In this document: piece by piece, positions 1 through 8,227 of the stretch
Layout: every line of letters begins with the position of its first letter
How positions within the stretch are numbered: position 1 is the stretch's first letter
Assembly: GCA_038526915.1 (NCBI GenBank)
Contig: JBCBGF010000001.1
Span: 496,001 to 560,000 of the forward strand
Direction of reading: 5' to 3'
Length of the DNA: 64,000 bases
Source: JBCBGF01 sp038526915
GTDB taxonomy: Bacteria; Pseudomonadota; Alphaproteobacteria; Rhodobacterales; Rhodobacteraceae
Made by a program: the position numbers and the translations under genes
The notes under the pieces: model-generated
Told to the model about the DNA's origin: nothing
Databases searched by the model: none
Seen by the model: only the letters and a program-made list of their open reading frames with translations

Positions 1-1
1 G

Positions 2-736
2 ACCGTAAGCGCAGCGCAGAATCTCAACCGCAATTGGATCGGAATTGACGTTGCGTATCACGCCATCGAAGTCATCTCCGACCGAATGTCGCGAGAGTTC
101 AACTTGGAACCCGGCAAGGACTACGACCTCGGCGGAAGACCGAACGACCTTGCCTCCGCGACACGCCTCGCCGAGCGCGACAAGTTCCAGTTCCAGTGGT
201 GGGCGAACTACCTAGTCGGTGTTCAACAGATGAAAGAGGTGAAGCGTGGTCGCGACCGTGGCATCGACGGCGAAATCTTCTTTCCCGGCGGACCTGGCAA
301 AGGCTACGGACGCATCTTGACTTCCGTTAAGGGCGGCAAGAGCGTAGGCGTGTCGGACGTGAGGGACTTTGTCGGAGTGCTAGCTCGTGAGGGGTGCGAA
401 GGCGGCTTGTTCATTTGCTTGGGTCGGCCTACGCGCGACATGCGAGCAGAGGCGGCAGAGGCTGGCTTCTATCGGCACGGAAGCAGCGAATACCCACGCC
501 TGCAAATCGTTTCCATCGCGGAGTGGTTCGAGGAAGGCAAGCGACCGGAAATGCCAAACATGGCTCACATCGCCCGCAAAGCGGGTGTGCGCCCGAAACC
601 GAAGAAGTCGAAGAAGACCGACCCGCGTCAGTCGGAAATGTTTTTCCCAATCGGTGGAGCGGAGCCGTCCGAAGTGCACCTCAATCCCAACACCGCCTTC
701 GAGGACGAACCGGCCGAGCGAAAATCTGCAAGCTAA
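2..736 (+). CDS. DNA methyltransferase C-terminus fused to Mrr-like nuclease domain (5' end outside window)
   Basis: The frame is open from the first base, so the gene starts left of the window; 244 residues are visible. The first visible segment, NLNRNWIGIDVAYHAIEVI, matches the SAM-pocket motif found near the C-terminus of beta-type amino-DNA methyltransferases (family knowledge). About 50 residues further comes RGRDRGIDGEI, then a beta-strand-like stretch and SVKGGKSV, the D...xK spacing of Mrr/PD-(D/E)XK nucleases. The tail is Lys/Arg/Pro rich. An internal ATG at 86 is not taken as the start because the methyltransferase motif precedes it. Inference: a one-chain modification and restriction-like enzyme. 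The target cannot be read. No separate restriction subunit is visible downstream. Confidence 0.7.
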   Translation, partial: TVSAAQNLNRNWIGIDVAYHAIEVISDRMSREFNLEPGKDYDLGGRPNDLASATRLAERDKFQFQWWANYLVGVQQMKEVKRGRDRGIDGEIFFPGGPGKGYGRILTSVKGGKSVGVSDVRDFVGVLAREGCEGGLFICLGRPTRDMRAEAAEAGFYRHGSSEYPRLQIVSIAEWFEEGKRPEMPNMAHIARKAGVRPKPKKSKKTDPRQSEMFFPIGGAEPSEVHLNPNTAFEDEPAERKSAS

Positions 737-827
737 CCTCGCGGAGGGTAGTGTCTCAGTTTGAAGTTTTTCTGCACGGCCAACGATCCCCACATGTATG
801 TTTGGCGCAACGAACGCAGGAGGCGAT

Positions 828-1001
828 ATGAGACTTGCAATGAACTTCATTCGCGACGGCGAGACGTTGTTTCGCTTTGTCTCAGAAGAGTTAGGCGACA
901 GCGACCTGCTCGAAGCTCACACCGAAGGGATGCGTCAGTTCCGAGACAAATATCCTGATTCTGAACTGTGGGACATCACAGTTGGATACGACAAAGGTTA
1001 A
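828..1001 (+). CDS. Small acidic hypothetical protein (57 aa)
   Basis: The start ATG at 828 is chosen because a perfect AGGAGG (818-823) sits 4 bases before it; an upstream in-frame ATG at 798 has no such site. The product is acidic and soluble (FVSEELGDSDLLEAHTEGM), with no signal peptide or membrane segment. I do not recognise a family. It lies 91 bases behind the methyltransferase-nuclease gene and 2 bases before the next small gene, so all three may be co-transcribed. Confidence 0.5.
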   Translation: MRLAMNFIRDGETLFRFVSEELGDSDLLEAHTEGMRQFRDKYPDSELWDITVGYDKG

Positions 1002-1003
1002 CA

Positions 1004-1246
1004 ATGCCTAAGGGCCCCAAAGGTCCGAAGCGCCCCGCTGACTTGATTGGCAACGCGGTCAAAGTCTCGCACATCGCCACAGGCGAGATCGACGACGAAG
1101 CGGCAGGTGATGGAAATGACCGCGCAGCTATGTCTCTTGGCGCGAAAGGCGGGAAGGCACGGGCATTGAAGCTGACGCCAGAGGATCGGTCGGAGATTGT
1201 CGGAAAGCTGCCGTTAGGACATGGAAAGCTTAGCCTTCTTTGCTAG
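1004..1246 (+). CDS. Small basic protein with probable 3' frameshift (80 aa as read)
   Basis: The N-terminus, MPKGPKGPKRPADLIGNAV, followed by KVSHIATGEI and GAKGGKARALKLTPEDRSEI, resembles a family of short basic proteins often labelled putative RNA-binding proteins (recalled, not searched). Such proteins normally end in a KKAAxxRW-like tail. Here the frame instead ends GKLPLGHGKLSLLC. One frame over, bases 1204-1233 read KAAVRTWKA followed by TAG. A one-base deletion near 1202 therefore explains the abnormal end. The start ATG at 1004 lies two bases after the previous stop. A sequencing error is the main alternative to true decay. Confidence 0.55.
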   Translation: MPKGPKGPKRPADLIGNAVKVSHIATGEIDDEAAGDGNDRAAMSLGAKGGKARALKLTPEDRSEIVGKLPLGHGKLSLLC

Positions 1247-1635
1247 AGCCTCTAACAACTCGAAATGCTGCTGCGTCTTAATCGGAGCTCACGAAACAAA
1301 CTGGCTGAACGCAAACTCAGACGCAAAACGTCGTTCAACCCGAAATGGTACTGGTTGTAGATCGGGGTTTTTGACCTGCCCCTAGCTTTGGCAAAGCCTG
1401 CCGGTAAGCGTTCGATATCAAGGCCGCAGCACCCTGCAAGCTTGCGCAAGTGTTTCTACACTTGCTCGCGGCGTTGGCTTACGCGAAAGGATTTGCAGGT
1501 GTTGTGCGGTCGGCAGTTTCGGGACTGCTAGCATCAGGAAAACCAAAATATTCGCGAGCCGCCTTACAACAAGGCACGTTAGAGTTCTCGCCATTTTGAA
1601 GGCTCTTTCCAACTCGCAAAGTGAGAATTCAGAGG
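1247..1635. other. Intergenic stretch, no gene seen
   Basis: This 389-base gap lies between the small basic protein and the 3' end of the lipoprotein gene on the other strand. Short frames on both strands lack ribosome binding sites and recognisable motifs. I see no RNA gene or insertion sequence. Confidence 0.4.
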
Positions 1636-2403
1636 TTACGAAAGCGAGCGGAGCGCATTCACTAGTTTGATAGCGTCAAACCCAGAGGGCGAGTAGTCGA
1701 GGTTACCGGTGTCGTTGATGAAGACGGTCAGAACGGAAACGTTCACATAGCAGATGACCTCTTCCCCGGAACACTTAGCAGTTGTGGTGGAGGGTATCGA
1801 TACCTGAACAGTACCTGACGCCGTATCCTCGATTGCGAACTCAACTCCACTCGCGAAGGTACTGTCTAGAGACACGGTCTCGTCGCTCGCACGGATCTCG
1901 TCGGTCACCAGCACAAACTTATACCTGTCGGGCATCCCGGTCACATCCGCTATCCGCCACGCTGTAAATGCATTTACGCCGCTTGAGATTAGCGTTGTGT
2001 AGGACCTGGAAATCGCGCTGTATGTCTCTGCAGCGTTGATCCGAACTGCGTCAGATATCGAGAAGGACAGGTTGTTCCTGACTTCGCTGGATATTCTGGC
2101 CGATGTTGTCTCGGGGATATCTGCTGACGCCGTGAACGATGCGCCACGGATCGATGTCGCTTCAAGCCGCACAGGCGGGGTCGGCGAAAGCGTAGCAACG
2201 GGTACGTCCGCTGCGAGCGTGATGAGATCATTCTCTTGGACATCCCAAAGCATCAGGCGTCCCGCCGACAGCGCGCCAGAGTTGCGGTAACCAAGGCTAG
2301 TGTTGGCGTAATCAAGATTAACCGTCGCGCGGGTCGTCCTCAGCTCTGGTTGGCCACATGCAGTCAATGCAAGTGCAAAAGCTAAAAGAAGTTCTAATCT
2401 CAA
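1636..2403 (-). CDS. Putative lipoprotein of unknown function
   Basis: A 255-residue product begins MRLELLLAFALALTACGQP. A short hydrophobic signal ends in the lipobox LTAC, predicting lipidation at Cys16 and membrane anchoring. The remainder is Ser/Thr rich with alternating hydrophobic residues, suggesting beta structure. There are two further cysteines in KCSGEEVICYV that could pair. I recognise no domain. It is divergent from a membrane protein/secreted protein pair starting at 2818, which may form one envelope-related module. Function cannot be assigned. Confidence 0.65.
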   Translation of the reverse strand: MRLELLLAFALALTACGQPELRTTRATVNLDYANTSLGYRNSGALSAGRLMLWDVQENDLITLAADVPVATLSPTPPVRLEATSIRGASFTASADIPETTSARISSEVRNNLSFSISDAVRINAAETYSAISRSYTTLISSGVNAFTAWRIADVTGMPDRYKFVLVTDEIRASDETVSLDSTFASGVEFAIEDTASGTVQVSIPSTTTAKCSGEEVICYVNVSVLTVFINDTGNLDYSPSGFDAIKLVNALRSLS

Positions 2404-2817
2404 GCGCTTACCTCCAAAATAGAACTATGCAAACGAATCAAACCTAATGCACGGTATTCTACAGATTTCGTGTCTCGTGAGAAAAGGAAACTCCTTCCGA
2501 GCCGCAGATTCTCTGCCCGCCAAGTAGCGCTCCCTCTATGCGGGGTCTCCGAGTCGCGTGCTGGTTCCGGTTGGTCGCACCACACCATTAGACTCAGAAT
2601 TACCCCGACTTTGCCTATCTAGCTGAATTGACGGAAAACACCTGGTTGCAGACTGACACAACCTAAACTCGCAATCACGATGCTGCGCGTCTACGTCTTG
2701 AACCTTTATTGAGCTTGACTGATATCCAAAGGTGGTGGTCACTAAGCAAGACGCTGAGCACCTATTGACAGTGAGTCGACATACATTTCTCGGCGCGTTT
2801 TTTTTGAAAGAACTTAC
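2404..2817. other. Divergent intergenic region of lipoprotein and membrane-protein genes
   Basis: This 414-base gap separates two divergently read genes and must hold both promoters. TTGACA occurs at about 2766 and an A/T tract follows at 2800-2812, but I cannot place a convincing -10 box. No coding frame with a ribosome binding site is visible. Confidence 0.35.
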
Positions 2818-3594
2818 ATGAATAAGCCTAATACTAAGAAACCAGAAGAGATTGGAGAGATCCCCGGCGACGAGTTTGTAGAGTATACCTTGCCGGAAGA
2901 AGGAAGCGATAAAGCGCCAAATGTCAAAGACAGTGACCTTCTTCTTGTTGTCGGCGTGGCGGCGGCAGCACTCACCTTGCTCGTATTTTTTGGGGTCGCG
3001 TTATTCTCATCGGGTTTTGTGGACTTCCCTGATCTGTCAGACACCGAAAGAACCCCAAACATCCAAAGCTACTATATGGATGCTTTGGCGTTTCGCGAGC
3101 GAAGAGTAGGGTTAGCCTTAATCCTAAGGACTTTCTTGACCGGCTTCTCATTTGTCGTTGGTTTAGCACTCTGCACTATGGGTGGAGTCTTCATTTTGCG
3201 TCAGGTTTCCTCTCTCACTACCATCTCCGGGCGCCTGGGAGCGACGGGAGAAGATGCCCCACAGACAAGCGCCGACGCGTTAAGAGAAATTGGTCGTAGC
3301 CAAGTCTCCTTCACTGCTTATTCTCCAGGTGTCGTTTTCCTCGTGGGAGGGGTGCTCGTCATGACCGTCACACAATACTTTGCAATTCCTATTAGAACAG
3401 TTGACGTCACACTGCCTGTGTCCGTGCAATGGTGTCAGGACGCCACCAGCGGAAACATTGATCTGTGCTCCAATGCTTCTCCAATCGACACACAAGAAAC
3501 CCCATTAAATGAAACCTCTGATACCGATTTATCAGCTTATTGCATAGCGAACCCTCAGCATCCACTATGCGAGGAAGGAAACAACAATGAATAA
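2818..3594 (+). CDS. Three-helix inner-membrane protein of unknown function
   Basis: The 258-residue product has an acidic N-terminal tail of about 40 residues and three hydrophobic segments, roughly residues 41-65, 102-127 and 168-191. A soluble C-terminal tail carries several cysteines (WCQDATSG, DLCSN, YCIANPQ, LCEEG). The odd helix number places the Cys-containing tail opposite the N-terminus, probably in the periplasm where disulfides can form. The frame overlaps the next gene by 8 bases, so the two are translationally linked. The segment is A+T-richer than the core genome to the right. No family is recognised. Confidence 0.6.
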   Translation: MNKPNTKKPEEIGEIPGDEFVEYTLPEEGSDKAPNVKDSDLLLVVGVAAAALTLLVFFGVALFSSGFVDFPDLSDTERTPNIQSYYMDALAFRERRVGLALILRTFLTGFSFVVGLALCTMGGVFILRQVSSLTTISGRLGATGEDAPQTSADALREIGRSQVSFTAYSPGVVFLVGGVLVMTVTQYFAIPIRTVDVTLPVSVQWCQDATSGNIDLCSNASPIDTQETPLNETSDTDLSAYCIANPQHPLCEEGNNNE

Positions 3595-4249
3595 AGTTGC
3601 GCCCGTTGCTCTGACATGCCTGCTCATGGGCTCTCCCCTTTCTGCACAAGGAGCCTGTGAACCAAACGAAGAGGGACTTTTTTCAGCTGCATGTGTGCTC
3701 TGGACAGGATCAGATGGTTTTCGCAGAGGATGTTTCGCGGCTGGTGGAACTATGATCGGCAACCTGTGCCAACCTGCCAGTTCACTAATGTCTCCTGGGC
3801 CGCTGAGCGCAGCTATCGGCTTCAGCGGGAACGTTAACGGCGTGCAGCCTATTCCCTTGGGCTCGGGGGCGACCCCTGGGCAAGGTGGGAGCCAAAACGC
3901 CCAGGATTGGTTCGAGGTTTTCGCTGAATTTCAACGTCAACTCGAACAGTCATCTCCCTCGCCGTTCAACTTCGATGCAATTGTTGCCGGAAGCGGGGAA
4001 AGTAAAACTGAAGTTATCTTCAACTACCAAGCTTTCGATCCAGATAGCACCGTTAACTCAACAGATTTACTCGAGATTTTTGAGACAAACCCTCTCTTGG
4101 AAAGTGCGATCAGAAGTTCGCAGACTTACAACTTAGAAGACGGCGTCTCTGGGTTCATCTTGGAACTTAAGCCTGATAGCGTCTCCCCAGGCCAACAGAT
4201 ACCTCTGGGAATGGGTACTGATGGCGCCCAAGCGGAGACGTCCAGATAA
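3587..4249 (+). CDS. Secreted Cys-rich N-terminal protein of unknown function
   Basis: A signal peptide (MNKVAPVALTCLLMGSPLSA, then QGACEP) precedes a region with four cysteines (residues about 24-61) and a Gly/Ser/Pro-rich linker around residue 100. The rest is mostly polar, with DWFEVFAEFQRQL as a likely helix. It overlaps the upstream membrane protein by 8 bases. Both carry cysteines on the exported side, so a disulfide-stabilised envelope complex is possible. This is inference; I recognise no domain. Confidence 0.55.
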   Translation: MNKVAPVALTCLLMGSPLSAQGACEPNEEGLFSAACVLWTGSDGFRRGCFAAGGTMIGNLCQPASSLMSPGPLSAAIGFSGNVNGVQPIPLGSGATPGQGGSQNAQDWFEVFAEFQRQLEQSSPSPFNFDAIVAGSGESKTEVIFNYQAFDPDSTVNSTDLLEIFETNPLLESAIRSSQTYNLEDGVSGFILELKPDSVSPGQQIPLGMGTDGAQAETSR

Positions 4250-4320
4250 GTCTTCTGCCTACCAACAACTCTGTCGAAAATGATCGGCCGCCACTTGCAT
4301 TGCGGTTCTATGCGCGAAAA

Positions 4321-4947
4321 TCAAGCTCCTGCTGTGGTATATGAAATTGCACCATAGTAGGCTTTGCCGTGGGATGCTATTAAATCAGCCTTGTCTAACC
4401 GATTGACAATGCGTCTTGCGTTCCGCCAATCTTGCTTTACTCCTATGAAGTAGTCTGACAACTTCTTACCTGTGAATGTTCCTAGGATCATCCCTTCAAA
4501 AATAATCTTGGTTGCTACTTGTACGTCTAGAACGTTATCGGCAGCAGCACGACTGCTTGTGAGGTCAATGCCAAGACGGTTTTCCCAGTCAGAATAATTG
4601 GCACGCCCAGTGAGTTGCACGAACCCGCGCCCATGAAATCTAACGCCGTCACCTTTGGCAATGTTTCCAAGGTCCTTGGCAACTTTTGGCCTCAAGCCCT
4701 CTTTGTCATACATATCAAAGAAATATTTGTCGCTACCGTACTCTTTTATTGGTTGGAATCTTCGGTCAACTTCATGATGCGCCGTTGCAAGAACATATGC
4801 TAACCACCGGTCATCCTGCTCTGGATACTTTCCTTCCCAATAATCTAGGAATACCTCAAGTCCTACTACTTGCTTCTTCTTCAGTGATCCTCCAAATAGG
4901 GAAATCCTTACGGTATCAAAAAAGAATTTTCTATTTATTGAACTCAT
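4321..4947 (-). CDS. GH19 chitinase-like endolysin
   Basis: The 208-residue product carries the hallmarks of glycoside hydrolase 19 lysozyme-like enzymes: YVLATAHHEVD (the HE pair holds the catalytic Glu) and, later, FHGRGFVQLTGRANY. These enzymes cleave chitin or the peptidoglycan glycan strand, and many are phage endolysins. There is no signal peptide, as in holin-dependent endolysins. The start is supported by GGAGG upstream of the ATG on the minus strand. The gene is strikingly A+T-rich beside its neighbours, which points to recent transfer. No holin, spanin or phage structural gene lies next to it. Confidence 0.75.
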   Translation of the reverse strand: MSSINRKFFFDTVRISLFGGSLKKKQVVGLEVFLDYWEGKYPEQDDRWLAYVLATAHHEVDRRFQPIKEYGSDKYFFDMYDKEGLRPKVAKDLGNIAKGDGVRFHGRGFVQLTGRANYSDWENRLGIDLTSSRAAADNVLDVQVATKIIFEGMILGTFTGKKLSDYFIGVKQDWRNARRIVNRLDKADLIASHGKAYYGAISYTTAGA

Positions 4948-5306
4948 TGCGTCTGTCCTCCAGGCTTCTAATTTGGTTTTGAATGTTAACTTAGATCCGC
5001 GCGCACTCCGACGAAGTTACGTTTTCAATTTCGACCTCGTAGTCAATCTCATCTGTTACACTAGATGCAAAAAATTTATCGCCATTAACCTCTAGATACG
5101 TTTATCGTGAGGCCTGAGTAACGCACGATGCGAAGCGCAATATGTAGCCCACGTTGAACGGTAGAATGGTTCACTTCCAACCAAAATAGCAGCAATTTGC
5201 GCGCCATGCACAGATAAATAGACCTATTGTGTCCTACATAAGCAGCGATTGACCGCTACGAGTCCATAGTCCCAAATTCTGCGATCTGCACGAAGGGCGG
5301 TTAAGG
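4948..5306. other. A+T-rich intergenic region, no gene seen
   Basis: This 359-base gap lies between two divergently read genes, the endolysin and the large membrane protein. It contains runs such as AAAAAATTTAT and presumably both promoters. I find no supported frame, RNA or repeat. Confidence 0.35.
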
Positions 5307-7211
5307 ATGCTAGAGTTTCAGTCCTGCCCGGTTGGCAATGATAAGTCCAAACGACCAGCACAGTCTGTACGACCTACAGGACGGGTGAGCGCGCTCTTTT
5401 CAGCCCGCGCGCAGCCCGATCCTTTCGCCAATGCGCATTTTCGCAGCAAATGCCGCAACCCAGCCTTGTGGCCCCACGAACGCGACGATTACAAAGTGAG
5501 AAAGAAAGGGGCGCATTTGTTCCGGCTCCAGAGCATTCTCTTTTTCCTTCAGCGCGGCATCTGGCTCGTCGTTGGCGCCGTTGTAGGCAGTGCGCTGGTT
5601 CTCTTGGTCGATTCACGGTCTGAATTGGTTCTGGAAAGCAGCCTTTTCTGGGGCATTGCCATTGGCATAGGCCTATGCGTTTTCGCGCTCTTCGTTCTGG
5701 TCCTGCTGCGCCCTCGCGAGATGGACGTGGACCAAAGGCCAAACACCGCTGATACCCAGGAGTTCATATCCATCCTGACAGAAGCAGGAGACAAACTGGG
5801 AGTTGAAAGCGACCGAGTAGAAAGGCTCGTGATAGGCGCTCAAGACCATCTAAAGATGGGCCTCGCATTCGTTTTGCGCCTGTGGTCCGGCATCGCGGCG
5901 CTTGGCCTCGCCGTCGCTGTCGTCGGCAGCGTGATCGCCATGGTGACTGCCGTCGCAGCGCTTCGGCAAGTCAACCGCATTGACGCACAAAATGATCTTC
6001 TGTTGCGCCAGAATGAGCTGGTCAACACGCAGATCGAGGAGGCCCGCCAAGACCGCGTCGCCGCAACATTTGCAGCGCAACTTCCCAGTCTCCTCGCCGA
6101 GATAGACGCGGTCGCGGGCACATCAGACGGGACTTGGGTTCCGCGGCGGCGCCTGGCGCGCCGGATTCAGGCTCTCATATATACAACCGAGCCTGTCGTC
6201 CGAGACCCGGAAGTCGACGCCGCGATCACCGCGCTTAACGTAGCCATTGCAGAACGCCAAGCCCAACTTGATGCGGACGTCGCCGACGGCACGCGTGCCG
6301 CCGCCCCGCAACTTGGCACAATTCCCAACATGCGTTTCAGCCCGGAACGCGCGCAGTTGCTGAATATCCTGATTGCCGCCGGCATCGACTTCACCAAGGT
6401 CGACCCGCCATTCGACTTTTCGCAAAGCGATTTCCGGCACCTCAGTATTGGCGCCGGAGAAAACCTTTCGGTCGATCTAGGTCGGACAATCCTGTCAGGC
6501 AGCAACTTTCTCGACGCGGATGTTAGCCCCGCGAGGTTCGCCGGCGCGAACCTCAGAAGAAGCGTTTTTGAGAACTCAAGCCAGGTCTTTCTCGGGTTTC
6601 CCGGCATTTCTTCGCTTCTTGGAGCCGAGAAACCGGATGCCTCCGTGGTGCTCCATGACTTGACCGAGACCAATTTCAATATTGTCGCTGGTGCTCTTGT
6701 GCTTCGGGAGCAAGACGCCGACGTCAAAAGGGCCTATGGTATTCTTGGCAATCACCTAATTGGCGAACCCTTCGGCACGCCAAGATATCCCGACGACATT
6801 GCAGAACGGGCGGTGGCCAGGGAGGACGAACCTGGAATCGAGTTGATCATCGACCGACCAATCCGCTTCACCGAAATCCGGCAGCCAGCGCGCGTGGGCG
6901 AGCAGCCGGTGTTTTGGCTGGAACTATCCCGCCTGCCTAAAAGGGTGCACAACGAAGTCGTTCGAATGGAAAGACATGATGGCAAACCGCTCACAGGATG
7001 CGATAACCTTAGACCGGAACAACTCGAAGAGCTCCGCGACCTGCAGTGGTTCGCCCGACAAGAAGACACGCATCCGAAATGGGGAATTCTGGCGGATCTT
7101 GCGCTTAGGTCCGTGACCGACACGGTCCGAGCGTGCATTCTCGACATCGGCGAAGCGCCGCGAGAGCCGCCTGTTCTTGCGAAGTCTTACTTGCTGCCCG
7201 AGAACCGTTGA
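5307..7211 (+). CDS. Membrane protein with coiled coil and pentapeptide-like C-terminal region
   Basis: The product has two close hydrophobic segments (about residues 75-100 and 110-133), a third at about 195-220, and a Gln/Asn-rich coiled coil (RQVNRIDAQNDLLLRQNEL). A soluble domain follows that includes stretches like FSQSDF, LSGSNFLDADVS and FAGANLRRSVFENSS, typical of irregular pentapeptide repeats. This layout (membrane anchor, coiled coil, pentapeptide-like part) is widespread among uncharacterised bacterial proteins. The first 60 residues are Arg/Pro rich and may not be translated; GTG at 5496 (VRKKGAHLF) is an alternative start. No function is known to me. Confidence 0.6.
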   Translation: MLEFQSCPVGNDKSKRPAQSVRPTGRVSALFSARAQPDPFANAHFRSKCRNPALWPHERDDYKVRKKGAHLFRLQSILFFLQRGIWLVVGAVVGSALVLLVDSRSELVLESSLFWGIAIGIGLCVFALFVLVLLRPREMDVDQRPNTADTQEFISILTEAGDKLGVESDRVERLVIGAQDHLKMGLAFVLRLWSGIAALGLAVAVVGSVIAMVTAVAALRQVNRIDAQNDLLLRQNELVNTQIEEARQDRVAATFAAQLPSLLAEIDAVAGTSDGTWVPRRRLARRIQALIYTTEPVVRDPEVDAAITALNVAIAERQAQLDADVADGTRAAAPQLGTIPNMRFSPERAQLLNILIAAGIDFTKVDPPFDFSQSDFRHLSIGAGENLSVDLGRTILSGSNFLDADVSPARFAGANLRRSVFENSSQVFLGFPGISSLLGAEKPDASVVLHDLTETNFNIVAGALVLREQDADVKRAYGILGNHLIGEPFGTPRYPDDIAERAVAREDEPGIELIIDRPIRFTEIRQPARVGEQPVFWLELSRLPKRVHNEVVRMERHDGKPLTGCDNLRPEQLEELRDLQWFARQEDTHPKWGILADLALRSVTDTVRACILDIGEAPREPPVLAKSYLLPENR

Positions 7212-7298
7212 TTCAAACGTAATTGCTGCTCGGTTGGGATGACCGTTCTGAGCGCAGCGCGGCTTCAAAAGTGTGTGCTGCGAGATTACCTGTGAAAG

Positions 7299-7391
7299 AT
7301 GCTGCATAACACGCTTTATCGTTTTCAACGGAGCCAGAAAACGGCTTTGGTCTGTCTCGCAGGGGTCTTTATCTTGCTATCAGCCGTTTGA
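7299..7391 (+). pseudogene. Detached N-terminal transmembrane segment of the next gene, cut by an in-frame TGA
   Basis: ATG at 7299 opens a 30-codon frame ending KTALVCLAGVFILLSAV and then TGA at 7389-7391. The same frame continues without any other stop, as WYAEIAGWAFPMEPPVVL, straight into the gene annotated from 7425. The two halves together give a two-helix N-terminus plus a soluble domain, the usual plan of this family. The TGA is followed directly by TGG. Inference: a nonsense mutation split one gene; readthrough is a less likely alternative. Confidence 0.55.
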
Positions 7392-7424
7392 TGGTATGCA
7401 GAAATTGCCGGATGGGCTTTTCCC

Positions 7425-7892
7425 ATGGAGCCTCCGGTAGTTCTTACAGGTGGCCTTGCAACTCTCTTCGCAGTGTATTGGCCGTTCACGCCAAGCTACT
7501 CGGATCGGCGGCTTAGTCATCGTAACACGTTTGACTACTCGTCTAACAACGGAAACTTCGCGACTGGTCGTGAGAAAGCCCAGTTCACCCTGTACTTTAG
7601 CAAGGCAAGTGACACCAGCATCCACCTCTATAACTATTCGTCTGATGTGGAACGCGTCGCTGTTGCACGTGGCGTTGGGCAGATATCCGACATTAAAGAC
7701 GTCACTGTTTTTGACTACACCAGTAGTTCCATAACCCTACAGGAAAGCCAGATTGCCTGTCTCGAAAACAAGCTTGGAAACTACGCGTGCGTCCACGTCG
7801 TTGACGTGAAAGATGCAACAAGGGAAGACGACCGCGATGAAGTGACATTGCATTCCGTCACTAATCCCGACGGAGGTACCGATTTTTCCTGA
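7425..7892 (+). CDS. Conserved hypothetical membrane-anchored protein, 5'-truncated by a nonsense codon
   Basis: The 155 residues retain one hydrophobic helix (VVLTGGLATLFAVYWPF) and a soluble domain. That domain contains FDYSSNNGNFATG, SKASDTSIHLYNYSS and DVKDATREDDRDEVT, motifs I recall from a widespread uncharacterised family that normally has a second helix in front. That helix is present upstream at 7299-7388, in the same frame but behind a TGA. ATG at 7425 is the first start after the stop and has no clear ribosome binding site. It may be translated at low level or not at all. Role unknown. Confidence 0.5.
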   Translation: MEPPVVLTGGLATLFAVYWPFTPSYSDRRLSHRNTFDYSSNNGNFATGREKAQFTLYFSKASDTSIHLYNYSSDVERVAVARGVGQISDIKDVTVFDYTSSSITLQESQIACLENKLGNYACVHVVDVKDATREDDRDEVTLHSVTNPDGGTDFS

Positions 7893-7943
7893 ACGCGAGC
7901 GACTATATCAGCCTCGGTACGGCAACCAGACATTCACCTCCGC

Positions 7944-8192
7944 TCAGCCGTCATCCTTGAGCGCGACACCGTCGCCCTTGGCGACCTCGCCGGACGTAAG
8001 GAATTGAATCCCAGCAGCCTCCAGCGCTTCCCGTACGGCGTGTTCGTTAGGAGAGTTCAAGTTATTGGTTCGCCCGCTTTCGAAGCTGCGCAGTGTATCA
8101 GAAGAGACACCAGCCCTTTCGCTCAAGTCAGCTGCTCGCCATCCCAGCAAGTCTCTTGCCGCTTTCGTCTGTTCTTTCGTCAACGGGGCCAT
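7944..8192 (-). CDS. XRE-family helix-turn-helix regulator
   Basis: The 82-residue product reads KAARDLLGWRAADLSERAGVSSDTLRSFESG in two pieces typical of the Cro/CI-type helix-turn-helix: the scaffold helix LLGWRAADLSE and the recognition region VSSDTLRSFE. The start at 8192 (MAPLTKEQ) is preferred because GAGGTG stands 6 bases upstream; a longer frame begins at 8234. It is divergent from the gene at 8333. A perfect 14-base palindrome overlaps its -10 region, so self-regulation is likely (inference). The C-terminal part (AGIQFLTSGEVAKGDGV) is common to small regulators of this type. Confidence 0.8.
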   Translation of the reverse strand: MAPLTKEQTKAARDLLGWRAADLSERAGVSSDTLRSFESGRTNNLNSPNEHAVREALEAAGIQFLTSGEVAKGDGVALKDDG

Positions 8193-8204
8193 ACTCACCT
8201 CAGA

Positions 8205-8218
8205 TGTATAATTATACA
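8205..8218. promoter_or_regulatory. Perfect palindrome TGTATAATTATACA, probable XRE operator
   Basis: The 14 bases are fully self-complementary. Read on the minus strand they include TATAAT, a consensus -10 box for the XRE gene whose start codon lies 13 bases further on. A bound dimer here would block that promoter. The assignment to this regulator is inference from position. Confidence 0.55.
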
Positions 8219-8227
8219 CACCATATG

